The notes under the pieces: generated by a model | Told to the model about the DNA's origin: nothing | Seen by the model: the letters and a program-made list of their open reading frames with translations, nothing else | The model's database searches: none | Made by a program: the position numbers and the translations under genes | Shown here: positions 42,135 through 50,935 of the stretch, in pieces | Layout: each line of letters opens with the position of its first letter | How positions within the stretch are numbered: position 1 is the first letter of the stretch | Assembly (NCBI RefSeq): GCF_901482445.1 | Contig: NZ_LR590477.1 | Location: forward strand, 496,001-560,000 | DNA length: 64,000 bases | Direction of reading: 5' to 3' | DNA from: Neisseria lactamica | GTDB taxonomy: Bacteria; Pseudomonadota; Gammaproteobacteria; Burkholderiales; Neisseriaceae

Positions 42135-43880
42135 TTATTCTTGTGAAAATACCCGCCCAAGCATACTGCCCAATGCCGTCTGACGCGCTTTGACGGTGGC
42201 GGCGGCTTGCCGGAAGGCTTCTTCCCCGCCGAAAAATACGAACTTTTCCCTCGCGCGGGTAATGGCTGTGTAAAGCAGCCCTCTGCTCAAGCCCGAAAGC
42301 GCGTCGTCCGCGTCGTCCGAACTGCCGGCGGAGGGCGGCAGCAGCCAAACTTCACGATATTCCGAACCTTGGCTTTTGTGGACGGTCAGCGCGAAAGCGG
42401 GTTCGAAATCGGGCAGGCAGCTTACCGCAACCTTTTTAAATCCGTTCGTATCGGGGAAATAGGCGGCAAGACTGCCCTGTCGTCCGACATCTTCCATAAT
42501 CAGTCCGATGTCGCCGTTGAACAGCTCAAGCGCGTAGTCGTTCTGCCTGATCATAATCGGCTCTCCGGCAAAATATGCCAAATGTTCCGGTATGTTCATT
42601 TTGCGGCGTACATGGCGGCAATAGGCTTCGTTGAAGTCTTCCGCATCCTGCCGCCAAGCTGCCAGAACCACGATATCCGAAATGCCCGCGTATGCGGCTT
42701 CGATATTGCCGTCTTTTACCGCCTGCCAATAGGCTTTGTGCGCTCGGTACAATCTTTCGACTTGGGCGTTCGGACTGCATTCCGAATGTTCCAGTTCGTC
42801 CGGAAACCGGTCAAACAATGCCCACGCCCCCTCATCGCCCGATACGGCGGCACGGGCAAGGCAGCCGATGCCGCTGTTGTCGCCGAAGCGGTGGCTGAAC
42901 GACAGATGGGCGGTGTTTTGCGCCAACACGGGCGGATTTGCGCTGACGCTGAAACCGTGTTCCAGAAGAAAGCCGGCCAGCCTTTGGTGCGTTTCTCCGT
43001 CCAAAACGGTTTTTTGCGACAAAACGGACAGCACCGCCCCGATTCCGACGGACGGAAGCTGGTTTTCATCCCCCAGCAGAATCACGCGCGCGCCGGTTTT
43101 GACCGCCTTTAAAAGTTGCAACATCAATGCCGTATCCAGCATAGAGGCTTCATCGATAACCAATACGTCAAACGGCAGCGGGTAAACAGGGTTGAACGCC
43201 GGCTGCATTTTGGGTGGGCGCAGCTTCAGCAGGCGGTGGACGGTTTGCCCTTCCAATTTAAGCAGATGGCGGCGGACGGTCTCGGGCGCGTCAAAACTGT
43301 TGATTGCACGGTGCAGCGCGCGTGCCATATGTGCCGCTGCTTTGCCCGTCGGTGCGGCAAGCGCGATGTTGGGAAGATTTTCGTCTTCACCGCAAATCAG
43401 TGCCAGCAGTTTGGCAACCGTCGTCGTTTTACCCGTCCCGGGTCCGCCGGTAATCACCATAAAAGACTGCAACAGTGCCAAGGCGGCGGCATCGCGCTGC
43501 CCTTCGCCGCCCGTGCCTTGAAACCATTTTGCGAGGTTTTGCCGCACACCTGCCGCGTCGGGGGCGGATGTGCCGGCTGCCGCCAAGCGTTTTATCTCGG
43601 CAGCCAAATCGTATTCCAACTGCCACATCCTGCCCAAAAACAGCCTTCTGCCTTCCAAAATCAAAGGCGCGGCGGATGTTCCGACCACGGGTGCGAGTGC
43701 CGACAGCGCGTCAGCCTCGCCACCGCTCAAACGGATAAACGAATGACCGTTCTGCAATGCCTGAAACAGGCGTTCGGTACAGTTTGCAAGCACTTCGTCG
43801 CCAGAACCCGCATAGTGTTCCAAAAAACGGATTGCCGCCCTTGCCGCCGCTTGGGCAAATTCATCTGTCTGCCGTTCCAT
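42135..43880 (-). CDS. recD: Exodeoxyribonuclease V alpha subunit (RecD)
   Basis: 5'-3' helicase subunit of RecBCD, which processes double-strand breaks and donor DNA. The 581 residues fit. Walker A GGPGTGKTTT (about residues 138-147), Walker B VLVIDEAS, then GDENQLPSVGIGAVL, and C-terminal helicase motifs LTVHKSQGSEYREV and YTAITRAREK. The gene stands alone; in Neisseria recB and recC are elsewhere. Confidence 0.95.
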   Translation of the reverse strand: MERQTDEFAQAAARAAIRFLEHYAGSGDEVLANCTERLFQALQNGHSFIRLSGGEADALSALAPVVGTSAAPLILEGRRLFLGRMWQLEYDLAAEIKRLAAAGTSAPDAAGVRQNLAKWFQGTGGEGQRDAAALALLQSFMVITGGPGTGKTTTVAKLLALICGEDENLPNIALAAPTGKAAAHMARALHRAINSFDAPETVRRHLLKLEGQTVHRLLKLRPPKMQPAFNPVYPLPFDVLVIDEASMLDTALMLQLLKAVKTGARVILLGDENQLPSVGIGAVLSVLSQKTVLDGETHQRLAGFLLEHGFSVSANPPVLAQNTAHLSFSHRFGDNSGIGCLARAAVSGDEGAWALFDRFPDELEHSECSPNAQVERLYRAHKAYWQAVKDGNIEAAYAGISDIVVLAAWRQDAEDFNEAYCRHVRRKMNIPEHLAYFAGEPIMIRQNDYALELFNGDIGLIMEDVGRQGSLAAYFPDTNGFKKVAVSCLPDFEPAFALTVHKSQGSEYREVWLLPPSAGSSDDADDALSGLSRGLLYTAITRAREKFVFFGGEEAFRQAAATVKARQTALGSMLGRVFSQE

Positions 43881-43896
43881 CGTATTCCTTATCCAA

Positions 43897-43930
43897 ATGC
43901 CGTCTGAAGGCGCGGGGCTTCAGACGGCGC
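43897..43930 (-). terminator. DUS hairpin after lolD
   Basis: ATGCCGTCTGAA and an inverted copy with one altered base, between lolD and recD on the same strand. No T run, so termination strength is uncertain. Confidence 0.55.
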
Positions 43931-43946
43931 GTGTTGTTTCGGCTGT

Positions 43947-44642
43947 TTAGGCGTTTGCGCCCTGTTTGGGGTGCAGGCTGCCGTCCTTCATGACCATCAC
44001 GCGCCCGAAGCGGCCGGCGAGTTCGTCGTCGTGCGTTACGACCACCAGCCCCGTTCCCAATTCTGTTTTCAGTTCCAGCATCATATCCAAAACATTCCTG
44101 GCGTTCGCACGGTCGAGATTGCCGGTCGGTTCGTCGGCAAGCAGGCATTTTGGTTGCGTAACCAAGGCGCGTGCAATGGCGGCACGCTGGCGTTCGCCGC
44201 CTGAAAGTTCGCCTGCGCGGTGCGTCGAACGGTGTTTCAGTCCGACCTTTTCCAGCATCGCCATTGCCGCCTCCGCAGCTTCTTCACGGTTTTTTTTGCC
44301 AATCAGAAGCGGCATCATCACGTTTTCCAGTGCCGAAAATTCAGGCAGAAGATGGTGGAACTGGTACACGAAACCGAGATGGCGGTTGCGCAAATCGCCC
44401 AAACGCCGCTGGTTTAAGGCACGCAAATCCTCGCCCATCAGCAGCACCCTGCCTTCAGACGGCATATCCAGCCCGCCCAAAATATGCAGCAGCGTCGATT
44501 TGCCGCTGCCCGAAGAACCGATGATGCCGGTGCTTTCCCCCGCGCGGATTTCCAAATCCAAGCCGTGCAGCACCCGAACGTCCAAACCGCCGTCCCGATA
44601 GCGTTTGCCCACGCCTTCGCATTTCAAAATCAACTCACTCAT
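43947..44642 (-). CDS. lolD: Lipoprotein-releasing ABC ATPase LolD
   Basis: ATPase that powers release of outer membrane lipoproteins from the inner membrane to LolA. A 231-residue protein starting MSELILKCEGVGKRY; the start overlaps the lolC stop by 8 bases, so the longer frame is rejected. Walker A GSSGSGKST, signature LSGGERQRAAIARAL, Walker B LLADEPTGNLD, H-loop VVTHDDEL. Downstream partner of lolC. Confidence 0.96.
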   Translation of the reverse strand: MSELILKCEGVGKRYRDGGLDVRVLHGLDLEIRAGESTGIIGSSGSGKSTLLHILGGLDMPSEGRVLLMGEDLRALNQRRLGDLRNRHLGFVYQFHHLLPEFSALENVMMPLLIGKKNREEAAEAAMAMLEKVGLKHRSTHRAGELSGGERQRAAIARALVTQPKCLLADEPTGNLDRANARNVLDMMLELKTELGTGLVVVTHDDELAGRFGRVMVMKDGSLHPKQGANA

Positions 44643-45882
44643 AACGCAAAGCCTCCGCCGGTTGGGTTTTTGACGCGCGCCGGCTCGGGTAGAGCGTGGC
44701 AACGAAAGACAGTCCCAAGGAAATGCAGGCAATCAGGGCAACGTCGCCCATATCGACATCACTGGGCAGGTAGTCGATAAAATAAACCTGCGAATTGATG
44801 AGGTGGACACCGAGCAGGTTTTCAAAAAACGCCACGACCCTGCCGACGTTCCAACCCAAAAGCACGCCGCAGACTACGCCCGCCAGTGTACCGAAAAAGC
44901 CTGAAAACGCGCCCTGCACCATAAAAATCTTCATCACGCCGGCAGGGGAAAGACCCAAAGTCCGCAAAATCGCGATGTCCGCCTGCTTTTCCGTAACCGC
45001 CATCACCAAGGAAGAGACAAGGTTGAACGCCGCCACGGCGATAATCAGCGTCAGGATGATGAACATCATCCGTTTTTCCAACTCGACCGCCTCAAAATAG
45101 CTGCGGTTGCTGTACGTCCAATCACGTACCCAAACCGTATCCCTTTGCGCCTCCGGAATCAGTGTTGCCGTCAAGGCAGGGGCATTTTGCGGATCGGCGA
45201 GTTTCAGCCGCAGCCCCGCAACTTCCTTATCCAAGCGGTACAGTACGCGCGCGTCTTGGATATGCGTCATCGCCAATGAGTTGTCCACTTCGTAAACGCC
45301 CGTCTTAACCAGCCCGACCACGTTAAACTGTTTCAACCTCGGTACGACTCCGGCGGGGGTAACGTTGCCCTCCGGCGTGATAACGGTAACTTTATTGCCG
45401 ACTTCGACACCCAGTGCCTCAGCCAAACCGACACCGAGGATAATGTCAAACTCGCCCGGAATCAGGTCTTCAAACTTGCCTGCCGGCATTTTGTCGCCGT
45501 ATTCCACCACTTTGCGCTCTTCAGACGGCAAAATGCCGCGCATCTGCACGCCCCTGATTTCGCCCGCGTTTGCCAGCAGAGCCTGATTGGAAACATAGGG
45601 AGCGGCAGCCAAAATACCTTTGCGGTTTTCGGTAAACCGAAGCAGGTTGCGCCAATCCGTACCCGTATTGTCGATATAGCCGATTTCGGCGTGCGGCGCG
45701 ACATTCAGGAGCTGCCCGCGTATTTCTTTCTGAAAGCCGTTCATAACCGACAAGACAACAATCAGCGCGGTTACGCCCAAGGCGATTCCGGCAATCGAAA
45801 CCATCGTAATAAACGACATAAAGCCGTTGCGCTTTTTCGCCCTGAGATACCTCAAGCCTATCCAAGCCTCTAGAGAAAACAT
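44635..45882 (-). CDS. lolC: Lipoprotein-releasing permease LolC/LolE type
   Basis: A 415-residue inner membrane permease. One membrane segment near residues 20-45 (FITMVSIAGIALGVTALIVV), a large periplasmic domain (about 50-265) and three segments near 270-400 (MFIILTLIIAVAAFNLVSSL, FFGTLAGVVCGVLLGW and GDVALIACISLGLSFVATL). The cytoplasmic AILRTLGLSP loop couples to LolD. Only one permease gene is present, as in species with a single LolF-type protein in place of LolC plus LolE. Confidence 0.93.
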   Translation of the reverse strand: MFSLEAWIGLRYLRAKKRNGFMSFITMVSIAGIALGVTALIVVLSVMNGFQKEIRGQLLNVAPHAEIGYIDNTGTDWRNLLRFTENRKGILAAAPYVSNQALLANAGEIRGVQMRGILPSEERKVVEYGDKMPAGKFEDLIPGEFDIILGVGLAEALGVEVGNKVTVITPEGNVTPAGVVPRLKQFNVVGLVKTGVYEVDNSLAMTHIQDARVLYRLDKEVAGLRLKLADPQNAPALTATLIPEAQRDTVWVRDWTYSNRSYFEAVELEKRMMFIILTLIIAVAAFNLVSSLVMAVTEKQADIAILRTLGLSPAGVMKIFMVQGAFSGFFGTLAGVVCGVLLGWNVGRVVAFFENLLGVHLINSQVYFIDYLPSDVDMGDVALIACISLGLSFVATLYPSRRASKTQPAEALRYE

Positions 45883-46024
45883 AACGCTACCTTAAAAATG
45901 TCTGCAAACGTGCCGCCCCGGACGGCGGTTTGGGGGCGGCGGCAAAAGTTTATTGTACCGTAAAACCCCGGCAGTGTCCGAACGCCCGAGTGCGGGGGAC
46001 GGGGCGGCAGAGCGGGCGGAAAAC

Positions 46025-46053
46025 TTGCACAACGCGTCAAACTGCCCTATCCT
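46025..46053 (+). promoter_or_regulatory. Probable promoter of the small periplasmic protein gene
   Basis: TTGCAC, a 17-base spacer and TATCCT lie 34 bases upstream of the start at 46087; GAGGAAAA serves as ribosome site. Confidence 0.4.
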
Positions 46054-46086
46054 TTCCTTCAGAAAAACCGTTTCTTGAGGAAAACA

Positions 46087-46365
46087 ATGAATATCCGAAC
46101 TGCTTTTGCTTTGTGCGCCATCGCCTTATCCGCCGCTGCGGCTGCCTACGCCAAAGAAATCAAAATCGATGCCAACAACACGCCTTATTCCGAAGCCGAC
46201 GCGCAAAAGCTGGCGGCAACGGCAGTCGGTATGGGCGTTAAAGAACCCGTCAGCCTGAACGGCGGCAGCGGCAGCATTACCGTTTCCGGCAGCAGCGCGA
46301 CGCAGTGCGTGTTCAAAGTCGGCAACGGAGGCGCGTTGCAGATTCAAGGGCTCAACTGCAAGTAA
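46087..46365 (+). CDS. Small exported protein of unknown function
   Basis: A 92-residue protein beginning MNIRTAFALCAIALSAAAA with a typical signal peptide cleaved near AYA-KE. The mature part is about 70 residues with a repeated Gly/Ser strand pattern (NGGSGSITVSGSSATQ) and two Cys that could form a disulfide. ATG at 46087 is preferred to the one four codons upstream because of the GAGGAAAA site. No family recognised. Confidence 0.7.
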   Translation: MNIRTAFALCAIALSAAAAAYAKEIKIDANNTPYSEADAQKLAATAVGMGVKEPVSLNGGSGSITVSGSSATQCVFKVGNGGALQIQGLNCK

Positions 46366-46374
46366 ACCGTCCGG

Positions 46375-46408
46375 AAAAATGCCGTCTGAAGGCTTCAGAC
46401 GGCATTTT
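46375..46408. terminator. Paired-DUS terminator
   Basis: Inverted ATGCCGTCTGAA copies with A/T flanks between the convergent small exported protein gene and recR. Confidence 0.85.
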
Positions 46409-46420
46409 GCATTGGCGGCG

Positions 46421-47041
46421 TTACGCCCCGCCTTCTTTAATCAGGCGGCGTTCGTACACCGCCTGCGCCAGCGTTCCCGCATCGACATATTCCAATTCGC
46501 CGCCCAAGGGGATGCCCTGCGACAGCCTGCTGACTTTGTAAGGCAGGTTTTTAAAAAACTCGGACAGGACATACGCCGTCGCATTGCCTTCTGCGGTAAA
46601 AGCGGTTGCAATAATGATTTCTTCGACTTCCCCGCCGCCCAGCCGTTGCGCCAGCCTGTCCAATGCGATGGCCGATACGTCCATTCCCAGTGCCGTATTG
46701 ATTTGCCCCATCAGGACGAAATACAGCCCGTCGTGGCAATTTGCCGCTTCCATATTCGACACGTCGGCAGGCATATGCACCACCATCAGCCGCCGCCCGT
46801 CGCGTGTTTCATCGGCACAAATATCGCACAATCCGCCTTCGCAAAACGTGTTGCACCTCGCGCAATGATCGACCTGCTTCAATGCCGTCTGCAAGGCATC
46901 CACCAGTTTTTCAGCCTCTTTGCGCTTGTGTTGGAGCAAATGATACGCTATCCGTTGTGCCGATTTCGGCCCGACGTTGGGTAAAACCTTCAGCGCGTCG
47001 ATCAATCCTTGGAAGGCATCTTGTTTTTTGTGGCTCATCAT
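46421..47041 (-). CDS. recR: Recombination protein RecR
   Basis: A 206-residue member of the RecFOR pathway that helps load RecA on gapped DNA. Helix-hairpin-helix LPNVGPKSAQRIAYHLL (about residues 20-36), a four-Cys zinc site (CARCNTFCEGGLCDIC, about 58-73) and a Toprim domain (about 80-175). RecFOR is important for transformation and antigenic variation in Neisseria. Confidence 0.95.
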   Translation of the reverse strand: MMSHKKQDAFQGLIDALKVLPNVGPKSAQRIAYHLLQHKRKEAEKLVDALQTALKQVDHCARCNTFCEGGLCDICADETRDGRRLMVVHMPADVSNMEAANCHDGLYFVLMGQINTALGMDVSAIALDRLAQRLGGGEVEEIIIATAFTAEGNATAYVLSEFFKNLPYKVSRLSQGIPLGGELEYVDAGTLAQAVYERRLIKEGGA

Positions 47042-47104
47042 ATTCCGCCGTATGGGAAAACGGCCGGAATATTCCGACCGTTATGTTGTCAACAAAAGTG
47101 TCAA

Positions 47105-48643
47105 TTACTGACCGTCGCCGTTGTCGACCGATTGCGCTCCTTTGGTCTGTTTGATTTTGCCGTTGAAATAACGTATCAGCAGGTCGAAGGTATTGGCAGA
47201 CTGCTGTTGCGCCAAAGCCTGTTTTGCAAGCGGGATGCGCGCGGTGGCATCATCGGGCGGCGTGACTGCCTGCACCTCGACAATCACGGGAGCCGGCAGG
47301 CCGGTCAGCCTGACATAGGCGGGTTTGCCGTTTGCCGGTTTTGCTTTCAGCAGTTCCGCATAAGCCTCGGGCGGCATAGACTGCCTTGCCTGCTGCGCGC
47401 CCAAAACGGACACTTCCGACCATTTCACGTCAACTGCCTTGCCGCCGTTCAGTTGGGTAAGCACTTCTTTTGCCTTGTTTTCGGCAAGTTTGGCGGCTTC
47501 GGTACGGATATAAGCCTGACGCACCGCATCTTTGGCTTCGGCAAACGGTAGGGTTTTCTCTTCGCGGACTTCTTTGGCACGGACGACCCACGCGGTTTCG
47601 CTGTTGATGGTCAGCACTTCGGAATTGTGTTTTTTCTTCAATACGTCGTCGCTGAATACGGCATTGATCAGGTTTTCGGGCATACCGGACATTTGCGCGT
47701 CCTGCCTGCTCAGCCAAGTTTCTTGGGTTTCGACTTTCAAACCGCTGTTTTTGGCGGCTTCGTCAAGCGAGGAAGGATGGTTGAACGCGTCATCGCCCAG
47801 CTTTTCTTTTGCCTTATTGAAGTCGGCAACCGCCTTTTTCATTTTCAATTCGTTCTCAACGGCGGCTTTTTCCTGCTCGAAAGAAGGTTTGGCTTCATTT
47901 GCCGGCAAACGCGCCACGCGCTCTTCATACGCATTTTTCACTTCTGTTTCGCTGACGGCCTGTTTGTCTGCAAAGTCTTTCAGATTCAATGCGACATATT
48001 CCAATTTGACCGCTTGGGGAAGCAGGTAGTCTTTTTTGTTCGCATTATAAAATTTCTGCAAATCGGCTTCAGACACTTTGACTTGGGCGATGAATTCGTC
48101 GGGGTTGAAAGTGTGCGAACGGATGGTGCGGTTGACCTGGGTCAGCCTGATCAGCTGTTCCGCCTGCGCGTCGCCGACCAATACGCCGTTTTGGACGAGG
48201 TTTACCAAATTCTGTAAGGCAAACTGATCGCGGATTTCCTCGACAAACTGGTCTTCAGACATATGGCGTTGCGACAGGTAGCGGTTTAAAAGCGCGTGGT
48301 CGAATTTGCCGCCCGCATCGTGAAAATTAGGATCGTCTACGATAATTTGCTTGATTTGTTCGGAAGAAACGGAAATGCCCATCAGCTTCGCACCCTGTTT
48401 CAGGTAGGCGCGTTGCAGCAGGGATTGGAACACCGCGTCGCGCGAAGGGCTGCCGCCGTCCGCCTGTTCGTTTTGGACGGCGGCGTTAAGCGACTGCTCG
48501 CTGATTTTTTCGTCGCCCACTTGGACGATGTAGTCGGCACCCGGACGGGATGCCGTGCTGACCCCGAAGCCGACGAAGGTTAATGCGATCAGCCCCAAAA
48601 GGACTTGGGCGGGCGTTTTGTATTTTTCGATGGAATGGAACAT
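47105..48643 (-). CDS. ppiD: PpiD/SurA_N-type periplasmic chaperone lacking the parvulin domain
   Basis: A 512-residue membrane-anchored protein: N-terminal anchor (VLLGLIALTFVGFGV, about residues 14-28), then a SurA-like N-domain (ISEQSLNAAVQNEQ, FQSLLQRAYLKQGAKLMGI). In E. coli PpiD (about 623 residues) a parvulin domain follows the central helices. Here the central helical stretch passes directly from YEERVARLPANEAKPSFEQEK into the C-terminal helices, with no parvulin motif of the GGxLG or HILV type. It is thus a chaperone without isomerase activity, acting on new outer membrane proteins at the translocon. Confidence 0.85.
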   Translation of the reverse strand: MFHSIEKYKTPAQVLLGLIALTFVGFGVSTASRPGADYIVQVGDEKISEQSLNAAVQNEQADGGSPSRDAVFQSLLQRAYLKQGAKLMGISVSSEQIKQIIVDDPNFHDAGGKFDHALLNRYLSQRHMSEDQFVEEIRDQFALQNLVNLVQNGVLVGDAQAEQLIRLTQVNRTIRSHTFNPDEFIAQVKVSEADLQKFYNANKKDYLLPQAVKLEYVALNLKDFADKQAVSETEVKNAYEERVARLPANEAKPSFEQEKAAVENELKMKKAVADFNKAKEKLGDDAFNHPSSLDEAAKNSGLKVETQETWLSRQDAQMSGMPENLINAVFSDDVLKKKHNSEVLTINSETAWVVRAKEVREEKTLPFAEAKDAVRQAYIRTEAAKLAENKAKEVLTQLNGGKAVDVKWSEVSVLGAQQARQSMPPEAYAELLKAKPANGKPAYVRLTGLPAPVIVEVQAVTPPDDATARIPLAKQALAQQQSANTFDLLIRYFNGKIKQTKGAQSVDNGDGQ

Positions 48644-48723
48644 ATTTTAAATCGGAATATGGAATGGAATCGGGAAATTCAAGCGGCGTATTGTAACGGT
48701 TTTTATACGCGTCTGCACGAAGG

Positions 48724-49077
48724 TTAAGGTTTGAATATCTCCCGATAAGATTCTTCGCTGAAGCCGGCGTAAACCCTGCCGCCGCACTCCAATACGGGAC
48801 GCTTGATCAGGCTCGGCATTTCGGACATCAGTTTGACGGCCTCCGCCGTCGAGGACAGGGCTTTTTGCTGTGTCTCGGCATCGAGTTTGCGCCAGCTTGT
48901 CCCGCGTTTGTTGAGCAGGGTTTCCAAAGGCACTTGTTCCAGCCACGAGCAGATTTCCGCTTCAGACGGCATCCGTTTTTTGAAGTCCCGAAATTCAAAC
49001 TCCAAGCCGTATCCGGCAAGCCTGTTTTTGGCTTTTTTGACCGTGTCGCAATTGGGGATGCCGTGAAGGATTATCAT
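48724..49077 (-). CDS. ArsC/YffB-family thioredoxin-fold protein
   Basis: A 117-residue arsenate-reductase-like protein. NCDTVKKAKNRL holds the single N-terminal Cys (Cys10) at the glutathione-binding site, and SLIKRPVLECGGRVYAGFSEE the conserved Arg region. The cis-Pro motif is RPV. Members such as YffB bind glutathione, and true arsenate reduction is unproven. An exact DUS falls inside the coding region and encodes MPSEA (about residues 36-40). Confidence 0.88.
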   Translation of the reverse strand: MIILHGIPNCDTVKKAKNRLAGYGLEFEFRDFKKRMPSEAEICSWLEQVPLETLLNKRGTSWRKLDAETQQKALSSTAEAVKLMSEMPSLIKRPVLECGGRVYAGFSEESYREIFKP

Positions 49078-49146
49078 TTGGAAACCTTTTGCCTGAAATA
49101 ATAAAACGGATATTTTACTATAAGTGTCTGAAAATTTGCCCGTCTG

Positions 49147-49176
49147 TTTCAGACGGCAAGGGGGTTATGTTACAAT
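49147..49176 (+). promoter_or_regulatory. Possible promoter overlapping a DUS
   Basis: TTTCAG, an 18-base spacer and TACAAT precede the ABC-F gene by about 50 bases. The -35 region lies within a reverse-orientation DUS (TTTCAGACGGCA). Confidence 0.35.
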
Positions 49177-49227
49177 CCGAAAATTCAACAAATTTAATCT
49201 ATTGTCCAATATAAGGTTTTACCAGTA

Positions 49228-50856
49228 ATGATTTCTACCAACGGCATTACCATGCAGTTCGGCGCGAAGCCGCTGTTTGAAAACGTATCCGTCAAATTTG
49301 GCGAAGGCAACCGCTACGGCTTGATCGGCGCGAACGGCTCGGGCAAATCCACCTTCATGAAAATCCTCGGCGGCGATTTGGAACAGACGGCCGGCGAAGT
49401 GGCGATTGAAAACGGCGTGCGTTTGGGTAAATTGCGCCAAGACCAGTTTGCCTACGAAGACATGCGCGTGCTGGACGTAGTGATGATGGGGCATACCGAA
49501 ATGTGGGCGGCGATGACCGAACGCGACACGATTTACGCCAATCCCGAAGCCACCGAAGACGACTACATGAAAGCCGCCGAACTGGAAGCCAAGTTCGCCG
49601 AATACGACGGCTACACCGCCGAAGCACGCGCCGCCGAACTGTTGAGCGGCGTGGGCATTTCCGAAGATTTGCACAATGCGAAAATGGCGGAAGTCGCACC
49701 AGGCTTCAAGCTGCGCGTATTGCTGGCGCAAGCCCTGTTCTCCAAACCCGATGTGTTGTTGCTTGACGAACCAACCAATAACTTGGACATCAACACCATC
49801 CGCTGGCTGGAAGGCGTGTTAAACCAATATGATTCCACGATGATTATCATCTCGCACGACCGCCACTTCTTGAACGAAGTCTGCACCCACATGGCGGATT
49901 TGGACTACAACACCATCACCATCTATCCGGGCAACTACGACGACTATATGCTCGCTTCCGCCCAATCGCGCGAGCGCGCCCTGAAAGACAATGCCAAGGC
50001 GAAGGAAAAATTGCAGGAATTGCAAGAATTTGTGGCTCGGTTCAGTGCCAACAAATCCAAAGCCCGTCAGGCGACCAGCCGTCTGAAACAGGCCGACAAA
50101 ATCAAATCGGAGATGGTCGAAGTCAAACCGTCTACCCGTCAAAACCCGTATATCCGTTTTGAAGCCGACGAAAAAGCCAAGCTGCACCGTCAGGCTGTGG
50201 AAGTGGAAAAACTGGCGAAACGCTTTGAAACCCAGTTGTTTAAAAACCTGAACTTCATTCTCGAAGCGGGACAACGTCTCGCCATCATCGGCCCGAACGG
50301 CGCAGGTAAATCTACCTTGCTGAAACTCTTGGCCGGCGCGTACAACCCCGAATATTCAGACGGCCTGTTGCCGGACGAAGGCAGCATCAAATGGGCGGAA
50401 AAAGCCAGCGTCGGCTACTATCCGCAAGATCACGAAAACGACTTCGATGTCGATATGGATTTGAGCGAATGGATGCGCCAATGGGGGCAGGAAGGCGACG
50501 ACGAACAAGTCATCCGGGGCACTTTGGGCCGCTTGCTCTTCGGCAGCAACGATGTCGTGAAAAAAGTAAAGGTTCTTTCCGGTGGCGAAAAAGGCCGTAT
50601 GCTTTACGGCAAACTGCTGCTGTTGAAACCCAATGTTTTGGTGATGGACGAACCGACCAACCATATGGATATGGAAAGCATCGAATCCTTGAATATGGCG
50701 TTGGAAAAATATAAGGGCACGCTGATTTTCGTCTCCCACGACCGCCAGTTCGTCTCCTCGCTCGCCACGCAGATTATCGAACTGGACGGCAAGGGCGGTT
50801 ACGAACATTACCTGGGCGATTACGAAAGCTATTTGGAGAAAAAAGGCGTGGCGTAA
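49228..50856 (+). CDS. ABC-F ATPase, YbiT type
   Basis: A 542-residue soluble twin-ABC protein. Domain 1 has Walker A GANGSGKS and Walker B LLLDEPTNNLD, but its signature is degenerate (VAPGFKLRVLLAQAL in place of LSGG), a feature of the YbiT group. Domain 2 is canonical: GPNGAGKS, LSGGEKGRML, LVMDEPTNHMD. The charged linker between (about 235-320) is the P-site tRNA interaction motif. It is distinct from the other ABC-F protein at 33167 and would act on stalled ribosomes. Confidence 0.93.
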   Translation: MISTNGITMQFGAKPLFENVSVKFGEGNRYGLIGANGSGKSTFMKILGGDLEQTAGEVAIENGVRLGKLRQDQFAYEDMRVLDVVMMGHTEMWAAMTERDTIYANPEATEDDYMKAAELEAKFAEYDGYTAEARAAELLSGVGISEDLHNAKMAEVAPGFKLRVLLAQALFSKPDVLLLDEPTNNLDINTIRWLEGVLNQYDSTMIIISHDRHFLNEVCTHMADLDYNTITIYPGNYDDYMLASAQSRERALKDNAKAKEKLQELQEFVARFSANKSKARQATSRLKQADKIKSEMVEVKPSTRQNPYIRFEADEKAKLHRQAVEVEKLAKRFETQLFKNLNFILEAGQRLAIIGPNGAGKSTLLKLLAGAYNPEYSDGLLPDEGSIKWAEKASVGYYPQDHENDFDVDMDLSEWMRQWGQEGDDEQVIRGTLGRLLFGSNDVVKKVKVLSGGEKGRMLYGKLLLLKPNVLVMDEPTNHMDMESIESLNMALEKYKGTLIFVSHDRQFVSSLATQIIELDGKGGYEHYLGDYESYLEKKGVA

Positions 50857-50878
50857 GCGCAACCCCGCCGATTGGAAC

Positions 50879-50909
50879 AATGCCGTCTGAAGCCGCTTCA
50901 GACGGCATT
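50879..50909 (+). terminator. Paired-DUS terminator
   Basis: Inverted ATGCCGTCTGAA copies with a very short loop (gccgc), 23 bases after the ABC-F gene and 27 before cca. Confidence 0.8.
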
Positions 50910-50935
50910 CTTGATAACTTTAAAACACAAAGCAT

